A stretch of 64,000 bases of DNA from Microbacterium sp. (GTDB lineage Bacteria > Actinomycetota > Actinomycetes > Actinomycetales > Microbacteriaceae). Position numbers and translations under genes: made by a program. Location: NCBI RefSeq assembly GCF_017305435.1, contig NZ_JAFKIP010000006.1, forward strand, positions 310,001 to 374,000. Direction: 5' to 3'. The notes under the pieces are model-generated. The model had not been told where the DNA came from, did not search any database, and saw only the letters and a list, made by a program, of their open reading frames with translations. Shown one piece after another: positions 34,387-43,400 of the stretch; the stretch's first letter is position 1; each line of letters begins with the position of its first letter.

Positions 34387-36401
34387 GCCTCATCCGGCGA
34401 CCGGGTCATCCCGAACGGTGCGGCGACCGGCCATGCTGGCTTCGCCGCGACAACATGGAGTTCTTTGTCGCCGAGGTCCCCAGTTGCCGAATGCTCGGCG
34501 CCCGGCGGTGCTGTGGGTGCGATGTGTGGGAGTTGGTTGGTGATCGCCAGCGGGTCCGTCCGTGCGCTTACAGCACGCTTCTTCTGACGCGCCGTCGGCA
34601 GCGCGTTGCCCTTGTACATGAACCGGCGCATCACCTCGTTGAGGTCGTCGGTGCTCGGCTCGTTGTCGCCGCGGGCTGCGGCTTGCGCGCGGGCGACTCG
34701 CCAGACCTCGTCGGCCATCGGGGCGCCGCTGTACGGGGAGCGCCAGTCGAGCGGGAGGAACTGGTCGCCGAGTTCCAGCCACACCGTCATCGGGTTGTAG
34801 GGGTCGACGTGGAATGGCCACTTGCCTTGTTGCCGGTGGTGCGGTGACCGCTTTTTCCGCAGCGGGCCGAGCTCGGTGGAGTCGTAGACGCGCAGGTCGA
34901 TGTCGACACCGTAGTGGTTGATCACACGCCATTCGGTCGGGAGCAGTGCGATGTACTTCTCGGCGGTGAGCGGGACTTGCAGCTCCGGAGCGACTTCGCG
35001 GTACGCGGCGACCATCTGGTTCGGGGCCAGCATGAGCCGAGGGTTGCGGGGGTCGCGCAGCGCCTTGTGGGGTCGGTTCTGCCAGGTCACCGCGACCCAG
35101 TCCTCGAACAGCTCCTGCAGCTGCTCGAGGGTGAGCAGCTGGCTCGTCGCGATCACCTCGTCTCCACGCATGTCGGGGCTCTGCCCGAGGAACGCGATCG
35201 CGTACTGGGTGAACTGGTCCTTCACGGTGCGGAACATCCGCTCGATTTTCGCCTTCTGCGTCGGCGTGTACTCCGCGTTGACCGTCAGCGAGATCCCCAG
35301 CGTCCGACAGGCATCCGAGAAGTGCCGCGACACGTACGACGCGCCACGGTCGGTCGTGATCGACTCCGGGAAGATGTACGGTTGCGCGTCGCGCATTACC
35401 TCGAACCGCTCCACCATGAGCCCGTCCGTGCCGGTCCACGCCTCCGAGACCTGACGCCGGTTCGCGCGAACTCCGTCGGGACGGGCCGAGTACGGCACCA
35501 GAGCACGGGCGAGGACCACCACGAGGTCGATGCTGCGAGAACCGACGGTGACAATGCCCGCGAGCACCGAGCGTGATGCCTCACACAGCAACAGGGTGAG
35601 ATCGGGGCGGATCGGTTCGCCATCGCATTCGACGAGGATCTCCATCGGGGTCGTGTCGATCAGCACCTGCTCACCGGGTCGCACGCCGGTACGTAATCCG
35701 TGCATGTGATCCGGCTGATTGGCTGTGGTGCGACGTGCGCGGGCGCTGCCCAACGTGTGCTTGCCGGCATCGAGTTCATTCAGCAGCCGGTACATCGTCG
35801 CCCGGCTCGGCATCGGCACGACACCCTCGCCGAAGCGGTCGTCCAGCTCCCTGCGGACGAGCCAGATCAATCGCGTCCCGGTGCCGGTCGACTTCCGCTC
35901 CTGCCCAGCCTGGACGGTCAGAATCGCGTCGATCAGGCGCTCGTCGTAGGAGCGCCCGGGCATGTCGGCGAGGCCGTGGCGACGTCGATCGAGAAGACCG
36001 CTGACCCCGAACTCTTCGAGGGCGCGTTGCTGACGCGAGACCTTGACCGGGCCGTAGCCGGTTCCGAGACGACGGTTGACGTCGTCGATAACTTGCTGCC
36101 GCGCCGCGGGCTTGGTCACGCCTGCCGCCACGAGCTTGTCGAACCGGGCGAGTTCCTCCAGCCACACGTCGACGATCTTGCGATCGCGCGCGTCGAGATC
36201 CTGCAGGCTGCGCAGGTCCAGCAGTGACCGCAGGGATGCGGGAGCGGCAGGTTCCGCTTGGTGCCGCAGGTCCGCGGCGAGCACCTCCACGTCGTCTCCA
36301 TCCCCGTCGACGGCGCGCAGGGTCAGGTAGGTGGGCCGGATCGCAACGACCTGGTGACTTCCGCCCTGCCACCGGATGATGTCGCCAGGATGAACGCTCA
36401 T
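34383..36401 (-). CDS. tniA: TniA/TnsB-type DDE transposase
   Basis: A 672-residue Mu-type transposase. The N-terminal part contains helix-turn-helix regions. The integrase core has Asp249 in VLIDTTPME, Asp351 in TTDRGASYV and Glu387 in KAKIERMF. The 35 residues between the last two give the classic DD(35)E spacing. A beta-barrel region with PYNPMTVWLELGDQFLPL follows and the C-terminus would contact TniB. All catalytic residues are intact and no frameshift was seen, so the enzyme should be active. Confidence 0.95.
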   Translation of the reverse strand: MSVHPGDIIRWQGGSHQVVAIRPTYLTLRAVDGDGDDVEVLAADLRHQAEPAAPASLRSLLDLRSLQDLDARDRKIVDVWLEELARFDKLVAAGVTKPAARQQVIDDVNRRLGTGYGPVKVSRQQRALEEFGVSGLLDRRRHGLADMPGRSYDERLIDAILTVQAGQERKSTGTGTRLIWLVRRELDDRFGEGVVPMPSRATMYRLLNELDAGKHTLGSARARRTTANQPDHMHGLRTGVRPGEQVLIDTTPMEILVECDGEPIRPDLTLLLCEASRSVLAGIVTVGSRSIDLVVVLARALVPYSARPDGVRANRRQVSEAWTGTDGLMVERFEVMRDAQPYIFPESITTDRGASYVSRHFSDACRTLGISLTVNAEYTPTQKAKIERMFRTVKDQFTQYAIAFLGQSPDMRGDEVIATSQLLTLEQLQELFEDWVAVTWQNRPHKALRDPRNPRLMLAPNQMVAAYREVAPELQVPLTAEKYIALLPTEWRVINHYGVDIDLRVYDSTELGPLRKKRSPHHRQQGKWPFHVDPYNPMTVWLELGDQFLPLDWRSPYSGAPMADEVWRVARAQAAARGDNEPSTDDLNEVMRRFMYKGNALPTARQKKRAVSARTDPLAITNQLPHIAPTAPPGAEHSATGDLGDKELHVVAAKPAWPVAAPFGMTRSPDEA

Positions 36402-37141
36402 GACCCGCCCTCCAGATCGACAACGGTCGCCATCGACAAGGGACGGTGTAGATCCGCCTGCGCCACCCCGCTCCACACGAGTGCATACGCGGCGCCGACA
36501 CCTGAGCGAGCAACGCCACCGAGGGCCGCCGCGAGCGAGCCCAGACTCATCCGACCGGTGAGCCCGAGCGCGGCGATGTCGACGCCCTCCAGCCACGCAG
36601 GCTCGCGGTACCGAAGCAGGAAGCGCAGATTCGCCTGGGTGGCGCCGGGAAGCTGATCGAAGACGAGATAGGACCACCCCAGTGCGGCAGCAAGGCGACG
36701 AGTGAGTTCGAACTTCATGCTGTCCTCGGGCTTGATCAGTTCGACCGGCCTCACGTCGACGAGCAGCGCACTCCCATCGGAGCGGCGCACGAAATAGTCG
36801 GGCGCGTGGGAGCGCTTCGGTGACCGCCAGCGGATCCACATCGGCTGGCTCGCCACCCCGACGACATCCCCCGTCCGGTCCAGCGAGGTCAGGAACGAGC
36901 GCTCCCAGAACGACTCGAACGGAATGTGCCGGCCCGTCGAGGCCATCCACAGCTTGCCCTCGAAGTTGCGCTTGCCCGGCCACGACGGGAACTCGCGAAC
37001 CGGATCCGCATCCTCGAACATCACGCGCGCCGCGTCGACGGGGTCTGCGTGCTGGAGGAGGCCGTGTCTGGAAAACTCGATCGTGGCCGCGAGTGCGTTC
37101 GTCCCGTCGATCGCGGCGAGCCAGTCTTGGGTCAAGGTCAC
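36398..37141 (-). CDS. TnsA-like heteromeric transposase endonuclease subunit
   Basis: A 247-residue restriction-fold nuclease. Candidate catalytic residues are Glu76/Glu80 (FESFWERSF), Asp115 (HAPDYFVRR) and Asp129 with Arg131 (ALLVDVRP), where classic TnsA has a Lys. TnsA cuts the 5' ends of the element so that it moves by cut-and-paste rather than replication. The GTG start at 37141 has GGGAGAG upstream. It is the first gene of the operon and lies 200 bases from the right end. Confidence 0.88.
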   Translation of the reverse strand: MTLTQDWLAAIDGTNALAATIEFSRHGLLQHADPVDAARVMFEDADPVREFPSWPGKRNFEGKLWMASTGRHIPFESFWERSFLTSLDRTGDVVGVASQPMWIRWRSPKRSHAPDYFVRRSDGSALLVDVRPVELIKPEDSMKFELTRRLAAALGWSYLVFDQLPGATQANLRFLLRYREPAWLEGVDIAALGLTGRMSLGSLAAALGGVARSGVGAAYALVWSGVAQADLHRPLSMATVVDLEGGS

Positions 37142-37260
37142 GGAGAACTCTCCCTTCCGGAGAATCCCGCACCCGATCAGAGCGCTCCGGTGGAACCTCC
37201 CGGCTTGAACCGCAAGCTACTCCCGCCTCGGAGCAGCGCTACGCGGCGCGCCGCTCTCCC

Positions 37261-37344
37261 GACAACTGGAGTGAGAATCCGACAACTGGAGTGAGACGAC
37301 TGGACAGGTCCGTGAGAATCGGACAACTGGAGTGAGACACGACA
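37261..37344 (-). repeat. Right end of the transposon with repeated binding-site units
   Basis: GACAACTGGAGTGAGA occurs three times exactly, at 37261-37276, 37281-37296 and 37322-37337, with a degenerate copy near 37303-37317. The element ends at 37344 with CGACA. The terminal 28 bases match the left end at 20 of 28 positions in inverted orientation. Confidence 0.93.
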
Positions 37345-37349
37345 GATGC
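37345..37349. repeat. Right target-site duplication GATGC
   Basis: GATGC follows the CGACA terminus directly and is identical to 26247-26251. Confidence 0.93.
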
Positions 37350-37381
37350 GCCAAGAATCACAAAAAGATAACGGCGAAGCC

Positions 37382-37409
37382 TTGTGGACCGTTACCTGGC
37401 CGTTATAGA
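37382..37409 (+). promoter_or_regulatory. Candidate host promoter next to the transposon
   Basis: TTGTGG (37382-37387) and TTATAG/TATAGA (37404-37409) are 16 bases apart, a fair sigma-70-type promoter. An inverted repeat ATAACGGC / GCCGTTAT covers the same stretch and could be an operator. The start of transcription would be near 37416. Confidence 0.5.
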
Positions 37410-37415
37410 GTGCTC

Positions 37416-37524
37416 GCACGGTAGTTGTTTTGCTGTGGCAGCTACCGACATGTGATTGCAGGACACTCTTGGTGCAAGGGACAAGGGCCGGTCGGAAGCC
37501 TCTCCGACCGGCCCTCACCTTTTT
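37416..37524 (+). ncRNA. Possible small RNA of about 110 nt
   Basis: A promoter-like pair upstream, a small hairpin CGGTAG / CTACCG near 37419-37450, no convincing reading frame and a strong terminator at 37485-37524 together look like a short non-coding transcript. I do not recognise a known RNA family. Expression is not shown by sequence. Confidence 0.35.
37485..37524 (+). terminator. Intrinsic terminator with T tract
   Basis: GGGCCGGTCGGA (37485-37496) pairs perfectly over 12 bases with 37503-37514 around a six-base loop, and TTTTT follows at 37520-37524. A T tract is unusual in this genome, which makes the call firm. Confidence 0.88.
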
Positions 37525-37537
37525 CTGGATCTCGATA

Positions 37538-37607
37538 CACCGCGGCGGAGCCGCGGCACTCGATCACCCATGAGCACACCGCGGCGGAGCCACGGCACTC
37601 GATCACC
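37538..37607. repeat. Two 31-bp direct repeats with internal palindrome
   Basis: The unit beginning CACCGCGGCGGAGCC and ending CACTCGATCACC occurs at 37538-37568 and 37577-37607 with one mismatch, separated by eight bases. Each unit contains CCGCGGC-GGA-GCCGCGG or a near copy. The first is preceded by CTCGATA, the pattern of common actinobacterial intergenic REP-like repeats. Confidence 0.8.
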
Positions 37608-37630
37608 GTTGAACGTGATGGACTGGTCTC

Positions 37631-37957
37631 ATGACCGACCTCGCGATCTCGCTCACCCTCGACGGCACGCCCGATCTGCCGAGTGCGGCGCTGCAGGCGC
37701 TCTACCGCATCACCGGCCGCTCCACGGTCGAGCTGCGGCACGCGATCCGCGACCGTGCACCGCTCTACACCGCGGCTCTGTTCGGCGCGGAGCACATCAC
37801 GGCGGCGCCGCGGCTCGAGAAGACGATCGCGTTCCTCGACGACCACGGCATCCCGTTCGGGCTCACCGAAACCGCAGGCGGGACGGACGCCCCCATCGAC
37901 CGCGCGACGCTGCGCGCGATCCTCGAGCCGGGCGACGGCTCGGGCGACGCGCGCTGA
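37631..37957 (+). CDS. Hypothetical protein, 108 aa
   Basis: A soluble 108-residue protein with no signal or membrane segment. The visible segments are ISLTLDGTPDLPSAALQAL, YRITGRSTVELRHAIRDRAP and RLEKTIAFLDDHGIPFGLTE, an alternating helix and strand pattern somewhat like the C-terminal fold of ribosomal L7/L12, but I cannot claim homology. It ends two bases before the convergent DUF2207 gene. Codon use is normal for this genome. Confidence 0.6.
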   Translation: MTDLAISLTLDGTPDLPSAALQALYRITGRSTVELRHAIRDRAPLYTAALFGAEHITAAPRLEKTIAFLDDHGIPFGLTETAGGTDAPIDRATLRAILEPGDGSGDAR

Positions 37958-37959
37958 GA

Positions 37960-39834
37960 TCAGACGCCTCCGCCGCCCCCACCGCCTCCGCCGCCACCGG
38001 CAGATCCCCCGCCCGACGACCCTCCGGACGTCGACGACGAGCTGGATGCCGCGGCCGACAGACCGCCGATGCCCGACGAGAAGGACGCGGCGTCGAACGC
38101 ACCCGTGCCGTAGTACCAGTACGGCCCTGTCGCGCCGACCGCGGTGTAGAGGATGGCGAGCTGACTCGACCACTCCTTCTCCTGCCCGAACACAACGGCG
38201 TACGGCAGGAGCTTCTCGTACAGGGCGAGCTTCTGGCGCGGGTCGTTCACGTCGATCGCGACCCGCTCGGCGCCGGACGGCGATTGCAGCATGCGGATCC
38301 GGTCGGCCTCGGCCCACGCGATGAACTCCTCGAGCCCCTTGAGGTGATCGCGCGTCTCGGCCCCCGCCGCGGACAGCGGGCGCTTGGACACGAGCCCGAC
38401 CACGGCGACCACGAGGAGGCCCGCTGCGACGATCGCCACCATCGGCACGAATCCGCCGATGTCCGCGGAGATCATCACGATGCCCGACACGATCACGGCG
38501 GCGCCGGCGAAGACGGCGACGATGATCGGCCACGCCCGGGAGCCCGCGCGCACCGTCTTCCGCAGGCCGCGGGCCGTGAGTTCGGCGTCAGCCTGCGACA
38601 GGAGCTTCTGCACGCGCGACGCGAGCCGCGAGTCCTGCTTCCCGAACTCGTAGCGCTCCCCCGGCATCCCCGTCGGGAACAGCGCCTGCAAGAGCACATG
38701 GCCGTCGGCGTCGGCACGCGAAGGGTCGACGAGTTCGGCGGCGAGCTTCGTCTTGCCCGTCCAGGTGCGATCGACCTCGACGATGCGGATCGACCCGGCG
38801 ACGGCCTGCTCGAGCACTTCCGCGGGCACCGCCTTGTCTCGTCTGCCGAGGAGGACCGCGCTCTCCAACGCGTCGACGTTCGCCGGCGGATCGTACTCGG
38901 CGATGATCGTGGGGCGCCCCGGCTCGTCGGCGAGGGGGCGCCGGCGCGCACGGATCGCGAACGCCCCCGCGCCGAGGAGGCCGACCCCGGCGACGCCCTG
39001 GATCCAGCCGAACGGCGAATGGAAGTAGCCGTCGTCGAAGAGCGCGAACGTCCCGGGCGCGAAACCCACCGACATCGTGAGCGTCTGGTGCGGCGCGAGC
39101 GCGCCAGCGGATGCCGTGATGACGGCGCCCCCGTCGGGGCTCGCCTGCGAGGTGATCGAGGCGCAGGCATCCGACGCGTCCTTCGCGCCCTGGTAGCAGG
39201 CCATCGTGCCCGTGAGCGCGGATGCGAGGTCGGCGTCCAGGTGGAGCCGCGCGGTGACGGCGCCGAACGGCTGCGCCCAGTCGACGCCGTTGACGTTCCA
39301 ATAGAACTCGAGGCCCGTGTCGGGGAAGTCCCACGTGACGTTCTCGAGGGTGTAGGTGAGGACGTAGGTCTGGCGCCCGTGCACGTAGGAATCGGCGCGC
39401 GAGACGATCGAGAGCGCCCCGTCCACGTCGTCCGTCTCGCTCTCGCGGGGCGCACCGTTCTCGTCCGTCACCGAGACGAGCCGCGGGTGGAGCGGCTGAT
39501 CGTTGTACGTCTCGGGGACGAGCCGGCGGATGCCGCGGTTCTGGTCGCTCTCGGGGAACACGGCCACGATCGTCTCCACGACCTCCAGCCGACTCGTGCC
39601 GTCATCGGCGCGGGTGAGCGTGTAGTCGGCGGCGAAGGAGTCGAACGTGAAGTCGTCGACATCGCCGAGCACCGCCGTCAGGGAGGAGAAACCGGATGCC
39701 GCGGACGCTGCCGTCGGCGCGGCGATCACGGTCGCGAACGCGATCATGAGCACTGCTACCAGCGCCCTCACGACGGCGGAGATCAGTGTCGCGAGCGCGC
39801 CGGCGGCGGACGCCGGCGGGCGGGATCGGCTCAT
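37960..39834 (-). CDS. DUF2207 family membrane protein with glycine-rich tail
   Basis: A 624-residue protein of the DUF2207 family: signal peptide (to about residue 47), a large external beta-rich domain with DDGTSRLEVVETIVAVFPES and NQNRGIRRLVPETY-like segments, one helix near residue 285, a cytoplasmic middle part, two adjoining helices near 430-480 and a C-terminal run of Gly and Ser. That tail is a hallmark of the family. The function is unknown. TAGGGT ends six bases before the ATG. Confidence 0.88.
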   Translation of the reverse strand: MSRSRPPASAAGALATLISAVVRALVAVLMIAFATVIAAPTAASAASGFSSLTAVLGDVDDFTFDSFAADYTLTRADDGTSRLEVVETIVAVFPESDQNRGIRRLVPETYNDQPLHPRLVSVTDENGAPRESETDDVDGALSIVSRADSYVHGRQTYVLTYTLENVTWDFPDTGLEFYWNVNGVDWAQPFGAVTARLHLDADLASALTGTMACYQGAKDASDACASITSQASPDGGAVITASAGALAPHQTLTMSVGFAPGTFALFDDGYFHSPFGWIQGVAGVGLLGAGAFAIRARRRPLADEPGRPTIIAEYDPPANVDALESAVLLGRRDKAVPAEVLEQAVAGSIRIVEVDRTWTGKTKLAAELVDPSRADADGHVLLQALFPTGMPGERYEFGKQDSRLASRVQKLLSQADAELTARGLRKTVRAGSRAWPIIVAVFAGAAVIVSGIVMISADIGGFVPMVAIVAAGLLVVAVVGLVSKRPLSAAGAETRDHLKGLEEFIAWAEADRIRMLQSPSGAERVAIDVNDPRQKLALYEKLLPYAVVFGQEKEWSSQLAILYTAVGATGPYWYYGTGAFDAASFSSGIGGLSAAASSSSSTSGGSSGGGSAGGGGGGGGGGGV

Positions 39835-39883
39835 GCCCCCACCCTAGGACGGGCCGTCGGCGCGGCGCACTACAGTGGACGCC

Positions 39884-40312
39884 ATGACCGATCGCCGCCT
39901 CGCCGTCGCCGCGTGGGAGAGCCTGTTCCGCGCGCAGCACGAGGTGTTCCGCGAGATCAGCACCGACTTCTCCGAGACGGACCTCACGCAGGCGGAGTAC
40001 GACGTGCTCCTGACGGTCACGCGCGGCGAATCAGCGACCGCCCGACTGCGCGACGTCACGGCGAACATGCTCATCAGCCAGCCGAGCGTCTCGCGCCTCG
40101 TCGATCGCATGGTCGCACGCGGGCTCCTCTCCAAGTGCCCTGACCCGCACGACGGGCGCGGCGCGCTTCTGCGCGCGACCGACGACGGCGTCGCCGCGTT
40201 CCGGCGCGTCGCGTCCGCGCACGGTCGATCGATCGCCGAACGGATGTCGGTGCTCGACGACGACGAGCTGACCCAGCTGCAGTCCCTCGCGACGAAGCTC
40301 CGGGGCGTCTGA
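39884..40312 (+). CDS. MarR family transcriptional regulator
   Basis: A 142-residue winged-helix regulator with the usual MarR order: a dimerisation helix (AVAAWESLFRAQHEVFREI), DLTQAEYDVLLTV, the recognition region ANMLISQPSVSRLVDRMVARGLL and the wing KCPDPHDGRGALLRATDDG. TACAGT ends seven bases before the ATG at 39884. It is divergent from the DUF2207 gene; the target is not known. Confidence 0.92.
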   Translation: MTDRRLAVAAWESLFRAQHEVFREISTDFSETDLTQAEYDVLLTVTRGESATARLRDVTANMLISQPSVSRLVDRMVARGLLSKCPDPHDGRGALLRATDDGVAAFRRVASAHGRSIAERMSVLDDDELTQLQSLATKLRGV

Positions 40313-40409
40313 CCGCCCGCCTCACGGCGTCCGCCGGCGCAGCGTGGGCGACAAGGATCGCCCCCCAGCCACAGGTCAACGCGATGCGCGTCATCGGGGC
40401 GGTCGCCGG

Positions 40410-43400
40410 TCAGTCGGAGGGGGATCGGCGCCGTCGCAGCAGGAGGAGCCACCAGACGATCGCGGCCAGGACGGCAACGGGGATCAGCCACAGCAGCAAC
40501 GCGGGCGCGGGCGCGGGCGGTGGATCGTCGGACGCATGACGCGGTGACGCGGCATCCGGCGTGTCCGCGGACGTGAGCGGGGTCGCGTAAGGCGACGGTG
40601 ATGGGACTGCGGCGCTGGGCGCGAGCGCAGATCCCCCGCCGGGGCCGGATTCGGACCCCGTCACGCCGCGAGCGCGCGGTCCCGAGTCCGCGTCGCCCTC
40701 ACCCGAGCCCGCCTCCACCGACGCGGTCGGCGCGGGGTCGGTTGAGGACGGCGAAGTCTGCTCCGCCACGGCGTGCACCGTGACGGTCGCCGATGCCGTG
40801 CCCGTCGATCCGGCCTGGGCGGCGATGTACTGGAACGTCCCCTCCCCGGCGGTCGCGGCGGTCACGTGCAGCGCCCCCGCCTCATCCAGGAACGCCGCGC
40901 CGCCCGTGTAGCCGGTGACCGCGACCAGTCGCAGCGCGCTGTCACCTGTCGCCGCGTCGTTGTCGAGCAGGGCGGCGGCGGAGAGCACCGACTCCGTACC
41001 CACGATCACCTCGAGCCGGTCGTCGACGACCGTCGGGCGGCGGGGCGCGTCGATTCGTAGCTCGATCGTCGTCCACGACTCCGCCCCCGCCACCCGCACC
41101 CGGATGCGCGCTGGGCCGGTGGCCTGGGCGGTCGCGGCATCCGCGCTCACCCGCAGGGTGCCCGCCGAGACGATCAGCCCCGTCACGGAGTCGATCGGCT
41201 CCAGGACCGCGACCGCGCCCCCGCCCGCGGGCTGATCCACGACGGGATCGACCTCGAAACGCGCGGGCACGTCGTGGGCCGTGTGCAGCGCGATCACCCG
41301 TGTCTCGCCCGGCGTGAGAGTGACCGTGCTCGGCGCGATGGCGCCGGCATCCGGAACCGTCGCGTCGCTCCCCGATCCGGGGGCCGCGTCCGTCGTCGCG
41401 ACGACGGACGGTTCGGATGCCGCGGGCGGTTCGCTCGGAACCGGCGCCTCGGCGGGGTCGACGACGAGCGCGGGAAGGTCGACGGACCCGCCGCCTCCGT
41501 CGCCACCGCCGGGGAGACCGCCGCCGTTCCAGGCGAAGTCGGTGTAGCAGGTGGACGTGCCCGGCACGTAGTCCGGGATCGTGGTGGCGATGGTCGTCGC
41601 ACCGAAGTACAGACCGCAGTCCGCGTCGCCGTAGACGCCGCCCCCCGGAATGCTCTTCGCCGCGCGGTGGCCCGACCATCCGGACGGAACCGCGAGAGTG
41701 CCGACCTCCGTCGTCACGGCGGGGGTGAGCGGGTCGTCATCGCGCTCAGGCGGCGTCAACGTCGACAGGTCGGCCCGCAGCTGGCGGTTCTCCTCGGTGA
41801 CGAGCAGTTCGTGGTCGCTCGTCCAGCTCACTCCGAGGATCGGGGTGCGGTCGATCATCGTCACGAAGCGCAGGGAGTCGACCAGATGCGTCGAGCCGGA
41901 GGCGCCGGGGAACGTCGGACTCTGCCACCTCACGGGCGCGACCACGACGCCGTAACCCCCGCCGATCCGTTCGACACGCGCGACATAGCGGCCGTCGGGC
42001 GAGAGTTCGGGGCATCCGACCGCTTCCATGTTCCCGGCACCCTGGATATCGCCGGGGCTCGGCTCGTCATAGGCGAAGAGGCCGTGGTAGGCCTGCATGG
42101 GAACGTCGGGTGAGCCCTTCAGCGCCAGCGCGTCACCGAACTTCTGGCCGGAGACCCCGAAGACGGTGAAGTTCTCCAACCAGAGGAAGTCACCGTAGCG
42201 GTTCGACGAGCTGAGCGACAGGCAGGGTCGAGGTGTCGTGGCCCGGTCGTAACCGATGTCGTCGGCGTTGCCGCCGTTGCTGAACTCGGAGCGCAGTCCG
42301 CTCCCGTCGGGCAGCACCGACTGTAGCAGCCCGCCCTTCTCGAGGAAGTAGATCCGCCCGTCGGGCGCCCACACGGGCGAGGTGTACAGCGCCGGGCGCT
42401 TCCAGGCCTGAGGCGTGCTCTGGTTCGGCGCCACGTCGATCATCGTCGGCGCGTCGAAGAAGGTTCGAGCGGAACCGTCGGGCGACATCGTGCCGACGCG
42501 GTCCCAGGTCGGGAACGTGCCCAGATTGCTGGGGTCGGTCGGATGCTCCACGTCGCGGTCGCCCGCCACGAACGCCACCCACGGCTGTGGATCGAGATCG
42601 CCGAGCGGCCGACCCCAGTTCACGTCGTGCACGCACGAAGAGGCACCAGCGACGTCCTCGGCCCCGAGCACCGTGGCCCCGAGATACCAGCCGCATCCGG
42701 AATCGCCGTAGACGCGACCGTCGAGGGTGGGCTTGGCGGCCCGCTGCCGCGCCGTGCTCGACGGGAGGGAGAGGGTACCCTGCGGCGTCGCCGTCGCGGG
42801 GGTGACGGGAAGGAGGTGCCCGTCGGGGGCCCGCCGATCGGGCTGCAGAGTGCCGAGGTCGAGGGTCGAGGTCGTCGCGCTGTCCCAACCCGGCGTGCCC
42901 GCCGCGACGAGCAGGGAGTTCTCGCCCGCCCAGCTCACCGAGAGCTGGCGCACATCCGCTCCCGCCGCTCCGTCGGCCCGCCACAGGGTCTCGTCCCACG
43001 CCGACACGACGCGCGGACCGAAGGAGATGGGCCACTCCGAGACCGCGGTGCCGTCCTCGTACCAGCCGTCCTTCGCCGGCGCCACCACGACCGCCAGCGC
43101 GGATCCCGGAGTCTGCCCACCCTGGTCGTCGACCCGAAGGCCGTGATAGTCGGCGACCGCCGCCACGAGCGTGCCGTCGGGCGAGAGCGCGGGGCACTGC
43201 GTCACCGTGGCGTCGACCCGGTTGTACCCGTTGAAGGGCAGACTCGTCTCCCATCCGGACGTCGCGTCCGGCCGCCCGATCCGCGACCAGCCCGACCCCG
43301 ACCGCTCGTACACGCCGCCGTCGAAGAGGAACCGCCCGCCGTCCGCGCTCATCGACAGGCAGGCCGTCGGCTGCCCGACCTGAGCCTGGCAGTCGTCGAG

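Larger units (their letters stand above)
26252..37344. mobile_element. Complete Tn5053/Tn7-like transposon with TnsA-like, TniA, TniB and two TniQ
   Basis: An 11,093-base element. Its ends are inverted: 26252 reads TGTCG-N2-TCTCAC-N3-AGTTGT and the opposite strand from 37344 reads TGTCG-N2-TCTCAC-N3-AGTTGT, with 20 of 28 bases identical. The same five bases, GATGC, flank both ends. Three exact GACAACTGGAGTGAGA repeats lie inside the right end and weaker ones inside the left, as transposase-binding sites do in this class. The transposition operon runs leftward from 37141 to 31284. Cargo lies at 26529-31118. No resolvase gene was seen. Confidence 0.93.

Noticed and set aside
26252-37344. A CRISPR-guided (CAST-type) transposon because of two TniQ proteins
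   Set aside because: No Cas gene, repeat-spacer array or guide-like repeat occurs in the element or beside it.
37425-37634. A 69-codon frame over the terminator and the direct repeats
   Set aside because: Its sequence is a translation of the hairpin and of the two 31-bp repeats; a coding role is unlikely.
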